Assembly (NCBI GenBank): GCA_036269075.1 | Contig: DATASX010000004.1 | Span: 62,001 to 126,000, forward strand | From: Sporichthyaceae bacterium | GTDB taxonomy: Bacteria > Actinomycetota > Actinomycetes > Sporichthyales > Sporichthyaceae | Length of the DNA stretch: 64,000 nucleotides | Direction of reading: 5' to 3' | Shown: piece by piece, positions 52,827-61,012 of the stretch | How the letters are laid out: each line of letters opens with the position of its first letter | Numbering within the stretch: the stretch's first letter is position 1 | Program-made: the position numbers and the translations under genes | The notes under the pieces: model-generated | Told to the model about the DNA's origin: nothing | The model's database searches: none | What the model saw: only the letters and a program-made list of their open reading frames with translations

Positions 52827-53837
52827 GTGGTGAACTCCTACGATTACGGCGACTTCGCCCATCGCACCGTGGTCGGCGGTTTCGTCAACGACCTCTCGCT
52901 CATGCGCCCGGACCGGACCCACTTCGGGCTCGAGCAGCAGATCGAGTACATCTACGGATTCCTCACCGAGGCCGACGGTTCGATCGTCTGCCTGGAACAG
53001 AAATTCGTCGGCTCGGTCTCCACCGGCACGTTCGTGATGCGTACCGACGGCCATGGGAGGATGGACGTTCAGCCGGCCACGACCCGCAGCTACCGCGGCG
53101 AGGTCCGGCGCACGATCGAGGACAAGTACCGCCGCTGGGGCGACCCGGTGATGCTGCGGCTGCCGGAATCGGCCCGACGCGAGGGCGATCTGCCGTACCT
53201 GCTGGAGCTGGACGGCGACTCGATCGTCTGGGACCAGGGCGAGCTCTGCCGCCTCGAAGGCGAGATCCGGACCCTCGGCGTGCAGTTCTACTCCGCCTCC
53301 GCCGTCGAGCCGTTGTTCTTCACCTCGATCCCGTACTGGGTCGAGGGGAACGTGCTCGGCCGTCCGGTCTCCGGCCTGCTCTACGTCGACCGCGTCCACC
53401 TGCGCCCCGGTCGGGAGTGGAAGGAGACGGCGATGTTCACCGACATCCAGCTCTCCTGGAACATTTTCGGGAACAGCTACGCCGACGGGTCGATCGAGTA
53501 CGGGAAGATTGTCGTCGGCAAGGGCGGCTTCAACGCCGCGATGGTCGTCGACGACCATCAACTCACCGCGGCGAGCAACGCGGTGCCCGCCTGGTACCGG
53601 CTCAACGACAGCGGATTCATCCGCGAGGCCGAGTACACCGTGGGCGAGCACGTCTATCGCTTCACCGGTCAGGACTCGGGCAACATGGCCGAGTTCTCCG
53701 CCTCACGTTGGAACGGCTATCACGCGCAGTTCGGCATCACCCGGCGGGCCGGCGACGAGCGAGAGCTGGTCGCCGGTGTGACATGGCTGGAATCGTTCGA
53801 CCACCGCATCCGAGAGGCTGGTCTCGCCGTTGACTGA
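52827..53837 (+). CDS. Uncharacterised protein, paralogue of the product of 49108-50136
   Basis: A 336-residue predicted all-beta protein of unknown function. Shared wording with its paralogue includes DFAHRTVVGGFVNDLSLM, EYIYGFLTEADGSIVCLEQK, FVGSVSTGTFVMRTDG, LGVQFYSASAVEPLFFTSIP, REWKETAMFTDIQLSWNIFG, MAEFSASRWNGYHAQFG and AGVTWLESFDHR. Both paralogues are the first genes after an operator triplet, which suggests a central role in the pathway. GGAGG (52816-52820) lies 6 bases before GTG 52827; GTG 52830 is a near alternative. It overlaps the next gene by 8 bases. There is no signal peptide or membrane segment. Confidence 0.78.
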   Translation: MVNSYDYGDFAHRTVVGGFVNDLSLMRPDRTHFGLEQQIEYIYGFLTEADGSIVCLEQKFVGSVSTGTFVMRTDGHGRMDVQPATTRSYRGEVRRTIEDKYRRWGDPVMLRLPESARREGDLPYLLELDGDSIVWDQGELCRLEGEIRTLGVQFYSASAVEPLFFTSIPYWVEGNVLGRPVSGLLYVDRVHLRPGREWKETAMFTDIQLSWNIFGNSYADGSIEYGKIVVGKGGFNAAMVVDDHQLTAASNAVPAWYRLNDSGFIREAEYTVGEHVYRFTGQDSGNMAEFSASRWNGYHAQFGITRRAGDERELVAGVTWLESFDHRIREAGLAVD

Positions 53838-54936
53838 GGCCTTCGTGCTGGGTGGCAGCATCGCCGGACTGCTTGCGGCTGCCGCCCTGAGCCCGGCCGT
53901 CGACGAGGTGGTGCTGGTCGAGCGCGGCGACCTCACCGCGGGTGCGGGCCGACGCGGGGTGCCGCAGGGCACGCAGGTGCATGCCTTGCTGGCCGCCGGT
54001 CAACGGGCGGTGGAGGCGCTGCTGCCGGGGATCGTCGAGGAGTTCGACGCCACCGGTCGCAACTCGAAGGCCGTCGACTGGCTCGGCGCGGCCGGCTACG
54101 CGCCGCCGGCGACCAAGGAACTCCGCTCCTGGGTCAGCTACGCGACCGCCACGGTCGAACTGCCCTCGGACGTCCTCCCGCCCGGCGTGGCCGGGGTGAT
54201 CAGCCATCCGCACGCCGGCGCGCTGCGCGGGGCCGCGGTCGTGCTGTGCGACAACGGCCTGTTCCAGATCTCGGCGCTGGGCATGATGCGCGCCGACCCG
54301 GCGAAGGACCTCGACGGCCTACTGGCCCACCTGGACGCGGCGCCGAGTCCGTTGGTGGCCGAGATCGCCCGCAAGGCGTCCGTCGTCGAGCCGCCGGTGC
54401 GCTACAAGGTCCGCGGGTCGCTGCGCCGGATGTGGGAAGACCTGCCCCGGCATCCCGAGGGCCTGTTGATGCTGGGCGACTCGGTGATGTCGTTCAACCC
54501 GCTCTACGGGCAGGGGATGTCCGTGGCCGCCTGCGAAGCAATCAGGTTGCGCGACATCCTGACCGAGCACGGTGCCGAAGACCCGGGCGTCGCGGGGCAC
54601 GCGCAGCGCCGTTTCACCGAGGTCGTCGACACTGTGTTCGGCATCGTCGTCAGCCTGGACTCGCACTATCCCGGGGCGGAGTTCGAGGGTGTGGCTCCGC
54701 CCTCGGCGGAGTCGGCCGCCTTCGGCCGGGCATTGTCGCAACTGGCCACCGAGGACGCCGAAGTCGCGCCGGCGCTGAAGTACGCCGGGCACTTTTTCGA
54801 CACGAGTGCCTTGCGCTCGCCCGGCATCGCCGTGAAGGTTCAGGCTTGGATCGCCGCCGGTCGTTCCCCGGCACCACAGGATCCCAGCAGCGTGCCGCCG
54901 CCGCTGGCGGTCCCGCAGGCAGGAGAGGCGCGATGA
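53830..54936 (+). CDS. FAD-dependent monooxygenase-like protein with an internal deletion
   Basis: A 368-residue member of the PHBH/geranylgeranyl-reductase-like flavoprotein group, which normally runs 450-480 residues. The N-terminal FAD site AFVLGGSIAGLLAAAALSPA and GVPQGTQVHALLAAGQRAVE are present, and the C-terminal GLLMLGDSVMSFNPLYGQGM followed by SVAACEAIRLRDIL is intact. The text jumps from LLPGIVEEF directly to DATGRNSKAVDWL near residue 72. In relatives, DATGR comes about 100 residues later, so the middle of the FAD/substrate fold is missing in frame. It starts at TTG 53830, inside the previous gene. It may be non-functional or have a reduced function. Confidence 0.82.
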   Translation: MTEAFVLGGSIAGLLAAAALSPAVDEVVLVERGDLTAGAGRRGVPQGTQVHALLAAGQRAVEALLPGIVEEFDATGRNSKAVDWLGAAGYAPPATKELRSWVSYATATVELPSDVLPPGVAGVISHPHAGALRGAAVVLCDNGLFQISALGMMRADPAKDLDGLLAHLDAAPSPLVAEIARKASVVEPPVRYKVRGSLRRMWEDLPRHPEGLLMLGDSVMSFNPLYGQGMSVAACEAIRLRDILTEHGAEDPGVAGHAQRRFTEVVDTVFGIVVSLDSHYPGAEFEGVAPPSAESAAFGRALSQLATEDAEVAPALKYAGHFFDTSALRSPGIAVKVQAWIAAGRSPAPQDPSSVPPPLAVPQAGEAR

Positions 54937-56534
54937 CCACGGTCAGCGATCCGACGTTGGGCACCAGCGAACCCGGCCGGTACTGGACGACCACAAATTT
55001 GGGCGAGGCCGCCCCGGACGTGCTTTCCCCGATGTGCATGGAGGTCTGGGGGGAGTCGGCCGAGCGTGGCTGGCAGTACTCGATGACGGCGTTCGGCGTG
55101 CTCCCCGCCGGGATACAGCCCTCGCCGAACACCAACGACTGGGGCTGCGCGGTCTTCTACGGCCGGCCCGCGCTGAACGTCGACGCGATCCGCGCGACCC
55201 TGGCCTCGTTGCCCGGGGTCAGCGGCGACGACTTCGAACGCGACCTGTGCGGCAGCGTCCGTCCGGATGCTCCGCCGGTGAAGGGCGCCCCCAAGCGCAT
55301 CCCGGTCATCGCGCTCAAGGCGCCGCGGACCCTGCTGCGGCAGGGAAAGGTCATCCACGCCAAGTACGAGCAGACCGCGGCCTGGTGGCGCGCGGAGGTC
55401 CTGGCCGGGACGCCCGCCGGGCGTCCGGTCGACCGACTGGCCGCGGCCCGCGCTCGGTTCATCGACGTGTTCTCCCACCACTGCGCCTGGCGGTTCGTCT
55501 TCGCCGGCGCTCAGTCGGCGCTGAAGGACGCCGCCGGCAAGGCCGGCGACCCGACGCTGGCCACCCGGTTGATGTCGGGCGTGGGTGGGGTGTTCGAGAC
55601 CCGGATGGCCGACGACCTCTGGCGGTTGGCACACGGCGAGATCACCGAGGACTCCTTCCTGGGCGAGTGGGGCTACCACGGGCCGAACGAGGGAAACCCG
55701 ACCGCCGTCGTCTGGCGCGAGGATCCCGGTCCGGTGCGCGCGTTGGCGAAGGCGTACTCCGCACGCGACATCGAACGGCCGCGGGCTAAGGAAGCCCGCG
55801 CGAAGCAGGCCGGCGCCGAGGCCGAGGCGGCTCTCCTGGCCGCCACGCCCACGGCGCGGCGCCCGACCATGCGCTGGTTGATGAAGCGGGTGCGCAACAT
55901 CGTGCGCACCCTGCAGGTCGGCAAGGCCGCTTACCTGATGTGCATCGACGGGGTCCGCCGCGCGACCCGGGACTTCGGCGTCGAGCAGGTGGCTGCGGGC
56001 GTACTGGCCGAGGTCGACGACGCGTTCTACCTGAGCATCGCGGAGTGCCAGGCATTGGCGGCCGGGAACCTGCCGGACGTCACCGAGATCGTGCTGGCCC
56101 GCCGGGGCTACCGGGAGGCGCACCGCAAGGTCGTGCTGCCGGTGTTCTTTCGCGGCATGCCGCAGCCGCTCGGGCCGGACGTCAGCGAGTCCGTCGGCCC
56201 GGTCGAACTGACCGGCGCGGCCTCCGGCGGCGGCACGGTGGAGGGTCGGGCACGGGTGCTGCTGGACGTCAACGACGACATCGAACTGGACGCCGGCGAC
56301 ATCCTGGTCTGCCGTTTCACGGACCCGAGTTGGGCGCCGCTGATGTCGCTGGCCGAGGCCTTGGTCATCGACGTCGGCGGCTCGGCCAGCCACGGAGCGG
56401 TGGTCGCCCGCGAGCTCGGGATCCCTTACGTGATCGGCACCGAGCGAGGCACCAGCGTCCTGCACGACGGCGACCGCATCTTGGTGGACGGTCGTAACAA
56501 CGTGGTCCGCGTCCTGCACGGAGCGACGACATGA
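54933..56534 (+). CDS. PEP-utilising enzyme-type protein with phosphohistidine domain, no ATP-grasp domain
   Basis: A 533-residue protein. The C-terminal swivelling domain carries His487 in VGGSASHGAVVARELGIPYV, preceded by DILVCRFTDPSWAPLM, as in PEP synthase and rifampicin phosphotransferase. The N-terminal and middle region (SPMCMEVWGESAERGWQYSM; GEWGYHGPNEGNPTAVVWRE) resembles the middle part of those enzymes, but the N-terminal ATP-grasp is absent. Phosphate must therefore come from another protein or from PEP. The PpdK-like product of 7220-8698 has the complementary ATP-grasp and is in the same regulon. ATG 54933 overlaps the flavoprotein stop (ATGA). Confidence 0.8.
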   Translation: MTTVSDPTLGTSEPGRYWTTTNLGEAAPDVLSPMCMEVWGESAERGWQYSMTAFGVLPAGIQPSPNTNDWGCAVFYGRPALNVDAIRATLASLPGVSGDDFERDLCGSVRPDAPPVKGAPKRIPVIALKAPRTLLRQGKVIHAKYEQTAAWWRAEVLAGTPAGRPVDRLAAARARFIDVFSHHCAWRFVFAGAQSALKDAAGKAGDPTLATRLMSGVGGVFETRMADDLWRLAHGEITEDSFLGEWGYHGPNEGNPTAVVWREDPGPVRALAKAYSARDIERPRAKEARAKQAGAEAEAALLAATPTARRPTMRWLMKRVRNIVRTLQVGKAAYLMCIDGVRRATRDFGVEQVAAGVLAEVDDAFYLSIAECQALAAGNLPDVTEIVLARRGYREAHRKVVLPVFFRGMPQPLGPDVSESVGPVELTGAASGGGTVEGRARVLLDVNDDIELDAGDILVCRFTDPSWAPLMSLAEALVIDVGGSASHGAVVARELGIPYVIGTERGTSVLHDGDRILVDGRNNVVRVLHGATT

Positions 56535-57535
56535 CCGCCCTGAGCCCGCCGCCGACCTCGACCGCGCAGGGACCAGGGCCGGGGAGCAACAGCCTGGTCC
56601 GCCCGGTGGCCGGCGCGTTCGCCGTGCTGGCCGGGCTCGACCTGTTGATCACTCATTTCCACCATCGGCCGGGCAACGTCCCGCCGGTCGTCCTGGGCAA
56701 GAACACCGGGGTGCCGGTCGTCCCGACCAACACCGATTTTCCGTACAGCCACAGCCACACGATCGTCGCGATCATCCTGCTGGGCGGCCTCGGTGCGGTC
56801 GGCTTCGCCTTCGCCGTCCGCGAGGCGATCCGCAAGCGCGACTACCTGCCCCTGTTCATCAGCTTGGGCACGGTGGCGGTGGTCTTCCCGGAGGTGTTCG
56901 TCGACATCGTCGGGATGGTCTACTACCCGACCCATTCCGGCGACTTCGCGTTCCAGATCTTCGGCCGGCGGATGGGCTGGTTCATCGTCGGCGGATGGTT
57001 CGGCGCGGGTGCCTTCGCAGGCCTGATGATCAAGGCGCTGCGCGCTCGGCCTACTGCGAAGCAGGCCTGGCTGTTGCTGCTGGCCACCGGGGTGAGTTAC
57101 TCGATCTTCGAGGAATTCCTGGTCACCTCCGGCGGGATGTACCAGTACTACGGCAACCAGCCAATGTGGTGGCACAGCCTTCCGCTGTGGTGGACGCCCT
57201 GCAACGTCATCGGTTGTGCGCTGCTGCCCGCCGCGTTCGGCTACCGCTACCAGCACGTCCTTTCGGGCTGGCGCGCCTCGGTGATGCTGCTGGTCGTGCC
57301 GGCGTGCGTCGCCGGCGCTTACGCGCTCATCGCGATGCCGTCATGGATCGTCGTCAACGCCGATTACCCGTGGCTGCCGACACAACTGGCCGGCCTGGCC
57401 ACCTGGGCGCTCGGAATCGGCCTGATCGCCGTGGTCCTGAACCTGTTCCTGGGCTACCGCCCGTTCGACCCGGACAGTCGCCCCTGGCCGCCGGGCACGG
57501 CGCCGCGCTACGTGCCGGAGGAGAGCACCGGGTAG
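56531..57535 (+). CDS. Polytopic membrane protein, related to the products of 60176-61012 and possibly the AveC family
   Basis: A 334-residue protein with about eight predicted helices (IVAIILLGGLGAVGFAFAVR; LPLFISLGTVAVVFPEVFVD; WLLLLATGVSYSIFEEFLVT). The motif MYQYYGNQPMWWHSLPLWWT matches YDYYGSQPWRIGSHFPLWW of the 60176-61012 protein. An acidic residue sits inside helices (FPEVFVDIVG; FEEFLV). The general pattern recalls AveC-type spirocyclases, where membrane-embedded residues act on a lipophilic substrate. ATG 56531 overlaps the previous stop (ATGA). The last 28 bases overlap the convergent SnoaL-like gene. Confidence 0.75.
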   Translation: MTALSPPPTSTAQGPGPGSNSLVRPVAGAFAVLAGLDLLITHFHHRPGNVPPVVLGKNTGVPVVPTNTDFPYSHSHTIVAIILLGGLGAVGFAFAVREAIRKRDYLPLFISLGTVAVVFPEVFVDIVGMVYYPTHSGDFAFQIFGRRMGWFIVGGWFGAGAFAGLMIKALRARPTAKQAWLLLLATGVSYSIFEEFLVTSGGMYQYYGNQPMWWHSLPLWWTPCNVIGCALLPAAFGYRYQHVLSGWRASVMLLVVPACVAGAYALIAMPSWIVVNADYPWLPTQLAGLATWALGIGLIAVVLNLFLGYRPFDPDSRPWPPGTAPRYVPEESTG

Positions 57536-58005
57536 GAGGGGTCGTTACGGTCCCGCGTCGCAGGTTCCCCGCCCGGAATCGGTACGAAGGCGCCCTGCTG
57601 CTCGACCTGCCATTCCGATACCAGCGTGCGATGGGCGATCCGCCAGCCGGCCTCGGGACGGTGCTCGAAGCGGTCGAGGTAGCGGGCGCCGAAGACCCGT
57701 AGTGCCGATCCGTCGGCCGTGACGTGGTGGGCGACCACGTAGCTCTCGACCCCGGCCCGGTCGCCGTCCACTTCGATCGTGATGTTGCTCAGGGTGTGCA
57801 TCGTCGAGGAGAAGCGCGTCCGCAGTACCTCCAGCACCCAACCGACGTAGTCCGCGACGCTGCCGCGGAAGTGATCCCCGTGCTCGTCGGTGCCGTCGAC
57901 GTGGTAGGCCGAGCGGATCAAGTCGGCGTCCATGCGGTCGATGCCCCGGCAGTAGGCATGCAATGCCGCGGTTATCTCACGTTCGGCCTCGGCCCGATCA
58001 CTCAT
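57508..58005 (-). CDS. SnoaL-like (NTF2-fold) protein
   Basis: A 165-residue protein with EREITAALHAYCRGIDRMDA, DLIRSAYHVDGTDEHGDHFR, FSSTMHTLSNITIEVDGDRA and GARYLDRFEHRPEAGWRIAH, a standard SnoaL_4 layout with conserved Tyr, Asp and His near the pocket. It follows the P450 gene on the minus strand, its ATG overlapping the P450 stop by 8 bases, and so is co-translated with it. Its 3' end overlaps the convergent membrane-protein gene. It probably acts on the P450 product, for example by dehydration or isomerisation. Confidence 0.82.
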   Translation of the reverse strand: MSDRAEAEREITAALHAYCRGIDRMDADLIRSAYHVDGTDEHGDHFRGSVADYVGWVLEVLRTRFSSTMHTLSNITIEVDGDRAGVESYVVAHHVTADGSALRVFGARYLDRFEHRPEAGWRIAHRTLVSEWQVEQQGAFVPIPGGEPATRDRNDPSYPVLSSGT

Positions 58006-59275
58006 TCGGTTCGAACACCACCTTCAGCCGGGTGAGGTTGTGCTGCACGAAGTTGGGTGCCCAGCAGTCCGCCGCCTCGTCCCGGGACAAGGCCAGACTG
58101 CGGATCCGCGCGAGCAGGGTCCGCACGGCGATCCGGGCCTCGGCCCGGGCCAGCGGGGCGCCCAGGCAGAAGTGCGGTCCCTGGGCGAACGACAGGTGCC
58201 GTCGGCCGTCGCTGCCTCGGTCGAGCAGCGGGTCGTCGGCTTCCGGGAACTGGTCGCGGTCACGGTTTCCGGAGCCGTAGACCAGCCAGACGAATTCCCC
58301 CGCGGCGATCGGAGCATCGCCGATCGAGGTGTCGCGCAGGGCGAACCGGAAGAGCCCCTGCACCGGCGGTTCGAGCCGCAGGGTTTCCTCGACGAAGGCG
58401 GGGATCAGGCTTGGATCGGCCCGGAGTTTGTCCTGGAGCGCGGCTTGCCGGGTGAGCAACCAGACGCATGAGGCGATCAGCGAGTTCGTGGTCTCGTTCC
58501 CGCCGACCAGGAACAGGGTGAGCATCTGCAGGCGTTCCTCGGCGCACAGGTCGGCCTGCGCGACGTCGGTGACCAGGTCGTCGCGCGGGGCCACGACGCG
58601 ATCGGCCAACTCCGCGGTGAAGAAGTCGTAGCACTCGTCGATCGACCGGATCAGTTCGATGATCTGCTCACGCGGGAGGGTGGGCCGGCCGTTGGCGCGG
58701 ACGAATGCGTCCGACCAGCGCTTCAGCGTAGCCACGTCTGCGCCCTCGATGCCCAGCGCTCGGGCGATGACCGCCATGGGCAGCGGAAGGGCAAGTTCCG
58801 CGACGATGTCGGCGTGCCCTCGGTCGGCGAACGCCGCGACCAGCGACTCGGCCAGCGTCGTGATCGGCTCCTCGAGTGCCTGCACGCGTCGGGGGCTGAA
58901 CACCTTGTTCATCATCCGGCGCTGCTGGCCGTGGCGGGGTGGGTCGCAGTTGACCAGGGCGGCGCCTTGGGCCGCGATGCCCAGCCGGCGGTGCGCCGCC
59001 GCGCGCACGTCGTCGGAATATGACGGGTCCTGCGCCACGGTGCGAGCGATCGTCGTCGCGGCTCCTGGGCCGGACTGCCGGGCGGAGGAGAAGTCCTCCG
59101 GGCGCAGCAGGACGTCGAGGATGTCGGCGTGCCGGGTCACCGCCCAGGCCGACAGGCCGTCGACCCAGTGCACCGGGTGTTCGGCGCGCAGGTGAGCGTA
59201 GACGTCGTACGGCGAGCGGACGAGATCAGGGGTGGCCGAGGCGAACAGGCCCTCATGCGGACACTGTTCTGCCAT
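57998..59275 (-). CDS. Cytochrome P450
   Basis: A 425-residue soluble bacterial P450. The I-helix segment TLFLVGGNETTNSLIASCVW, the K-helix EETLRLEPPVQGLFR (ExxR) and the haem-binding SFAQGPHFCLGAPLARAEAR with axial Cys370 are complete. The N-terminus has SPYDVYAHLRAEHPVHWVDG and the AWAVTRHADILDVLLRPEDF segment. The close match of its wording to the second P450 (62811-64000) shows one subfamily, of the type that hydroxylates terpenoids, steroids or fatty acids in actinobacteria. The ATG is at 59275. No ferredoxin gene is near. Triplet F lies just upstream. Confidence 0.93.
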   Translation of the reverse strand: MAEQCPHEGLFASATPDLVRSPYDVYAHLRAEHPVHWVDGLSAWAVTRHADILDVLLRPEDFSSARQSGPGAATTIARTVAQDPSYSDDVRAAAHRRLGIAAQGAALVNCDPPRHGQQRRMMNKVFSPRRVQALEEPITTLAESLVAAFADRGHADIVAELALPLPMAVIARALGIEGADVATLKRWSDAFVRANGRPTLPREQIIELIRSIDECYDFFTAELADRVVAPRDDLVTDVAQADLCAEERLQMLTLFLVGGNETTNSLIASCVWLLTRQAALQDKLRADPSLIPAFVEETLRLEPPVQGLFRFALRDTSIGDAPIAAGEFVWLVYGSGNRDRDQFPEADDPLLDRGSDGRRHLSFAQGPHFCLGAPLARAEARIAVRTLLARIRSLALSRDEAADCWAPNFVQHNLTRLKVVFEPNE

Positions 59276-59302
59276 GGGAGGACGCTAACAAGCCGGGCGC
59301 CT

Positions 59303-59340
59303 AAAGGTCCAGTGATCGACCATTGAGAACGCGACTTTCC
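59303..59340. promoter_or_regulatory. Operator triplet F (shared regulon motif)
   Basis: Half-sites AAAGGTC (59303-59309), ACCATTG (59319-59325) and a weak ACTTTCC (59334-59340), spaced by 14 and 15 bases. It lies in the 83-base gap between the divergent P450 (59275) and SDR (59359) genes. It is the least conserved copy. Confidence 0.5.
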
Positions 59341-59358
59341 TGGCGTAGCCTCGGCGCC

Positions 59359-60168
59359 GTGGAGGATCCGTTCCGCCTGGACGGCAGGCGAGCTCTGGTC
59401 ACCGGCGGTAGCACCGGGATCGGCGCCGCGATCGCCGTCCTGTTGCGGGATCGTGGCGCCGAGGTGGTGGTCTGCGGACGGAACACCGATCGGGGCGCGG
59501 AATTCGCGGCGAGCACCGGTATTCGGTTCGTACGTGCCGACGTCACCGACGAGGTCGACGTGGCCGCGCTCGCCGCGGCGTGCGAGGGCACCTCGGTGCT
59601 GGTGAACAATGCCGGGCCGACCGACCTGCTGCACACCCGCACGGTCGACGGCCCGGTAGGCGCGGTGAGCCCGGCGAACTGGCGCCGCGTGCTCGACGCG
59701 ACACTGACCGGCGCCTACCTGACGACCCATCACCTGCTGCCGGAACTGACCCGTGCGCCGCAGTCCGCGGTCGTGAACATCTCCTCGATCGCCGCCGTGC
59801 AGGCGATGCCCGGCTTCGACGCCTACGCCGCCGGCAAGGGTGGACTGGAATCGTTGACCCGCTCGCTCGCCGCCGGCTACGCCCACCTGGGTCTGCGCGC
59901 CAACGCGGTCCGGGTGGGCTCGATCGCGGTCGACCACGGAGCAGGCGAACGGCGTCGTGGCGTGGAGGCGGACCCGCGTCCGGACGCGTGGCGGCGCCCC
60001 GAACCACCTCGCGCCGGATGGCCGCAGGACGTCGCCAACGCTGTGCTGTTCCTCGCCTCGCCCGCGAGCGCCTACGTCACCGGGGTCGTGCTGCCGGTCG
60101 ACGGCGGGCTGGAGATGCGTTCGCTGATGCCGTGGCAGACTCCGCGTCCGGGGCGCCCCGCGGACTGA
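59359..60168 (+). CDS. Short-chain dehydrogenase/reductase
   Basis: A 269-residue classical SDR. GRRALVTGGSTGIGAAIAVL gives the cofactor site; VVVCGRNTDRGAEFAA (Arg after strand 2) suggests NADP(H). SVLVNNAGPTDLLHTRTVDG, VVNISSIAAVQAMPGFDAYA and Tyr156/Lys160 in DAYAAGKGGLESLT supply the active site. It ends in VTGVVLPVDGGLEMRS. The start is the GTG at 59359; an open frame from 59323 would overlap the operator. It diverges from the P450 gene and probably oxidises the alcohol that the P450 forms. It converges on the membrane-protein gene at 60176 with 7 bases between stops. Confidence 0.9.
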   Translation: MEDPFRLDGRRALVTGGSTGIGAAIAVLLRDRGAEVVVCGRNTDRGAEFAASTGIRFVRADVTDEVDVAALAAACEGTSVLVNNAGPTDLLHTRTVDGPVGAVSPANWRRVLDATLTGAYLTTHHLLPELTRAPQSAVVNISSIAAVQAMPGFDAYAAGKGGLESLTRSLAAGYAHLGLRANAVRVGSIAVDHGAGERRRGVEADPRPDAWRRPEPPRAGWPQDVANAVLFLASPASAYVTGVVLPVDGGLEMRSLMPWQTPRPGRPAD

Positions 60169-60175
60169 CTGGGCG

Positions 60176-61012
60176 TCAGACCGAGACGGTCTGGACCGTC
60201 CGCTGCGGTGCCGGCACTGCGGTCGCGGTCCGCAGCGGGCCGAGCAGCACCTGGCCGATCAGGTACGCCGAGCCTGCCGCGATCAGTACCCCGGCCACCG
60301 CGGCGACATCGCGCCACACGTCGCCGACGCTCATGTTGATCGTGGCGTAGGTCGGCCAGCCCGCCCACAACTGCCAGGCCGAGAACGCGGACGGGACGAT
60401 CGGCAGCGCGGTCAGCGCACCGCGCACGCCCCAGCGGCGAACGGCCAACGCGAGCAGGGCGCCACCGAGCAACTCGCCGTAGTTCACCGGCACCCACCAC
60501 AGCGGGAAATGGCTGCCGATCCGCCAGGGCTGAGAGCCGTAGTAGTCGTAGGCGCTGTTGATGACGAAGCCCTCGAGAACGACGTTCATCACGGCCTGGG
60601 CGAGCAGGACGTAGCCGAAGATCCGCCAGTTCCGGGTCTGGAACGCCAGGTAGAACACGTAGCACGCCACACCGGCGAATCCGGTGTACACGAACATCGC
60701 CCAGTACGGGTACTGAATGGGTTGGGCGAGGTCGCCGAACTCCGTCCAGGCGAAGTGATTGCCGCGGTAGAAGCGCATCTTGCCCAGGACGTCCCAGACC
60801 GGTTCGGTGAGGTTGCAGGCCAGGCTGGCGACGAGGCAGAGAGCAAGGATCGGGTTACGGCGCAGGCCCAACTCGGCCAGCGCCCACAGCACGAAGAGGC
60901 CGGCGCCGATCGCGCCGATCGCGAAGAACGCGTCGGCCCGGTCGGTGGAGATCGTCGGGATGTTGGTGATGTCCCGGTCGAACGGGAGTACGGCCGGCAG
61001 CGCAGCGATCAT
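60176..61012 (-). CDS. Polytopic membrane protein, AveC-like neighbourhood
   Basis: A 278-residue protein with about seven or eight helices (DAFFAIGAIGAGLFVLWALA; ILALCLVASLACNLTEPVWD; YWAMFVYTGFAGVACYVFYL; RIFGYVLLAQAVMNVVLEGF). Charged residues inside helices (NLTEPVWDVLG; VVLEGFVINS) and YDYYGSQPWRIGSHFPLWW are shared with the protein at 56531-57535. ATG 61012 overlaps the stop of the AveC-family gene (ATGA), so the two are one translational unit and may form a heteromeric membrane enzyme. The function is unknown; a role in cyclising or isomerising a lipophilic intermediate is inference. Confidence 0.75.
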   Translation of the reverse strand: MIAALPAVLPFDRDITNIPTISTDRADAFFAIGAIGAGLFVLWALAELGLRRNPILALCLVASLACNLTEPVWDVLGKMRFYRGNHFAWTEFGDLAQPIQYPYWAMFVYTGFAGVACYVFYLAFQTRNWRIFGYVLLAQAVMNVVLEGFVINSAYDYYGSQPWRIGSHFPLWWVPVNYGELLGGALLALAVRRWGVRGALTALPIVPSAFSAWQLWAGWPTYATINMSVGDVWRDVAAVAGVLIAAGSAYLIGQVLLGPLRTATAVPAPQRTVQTVSV

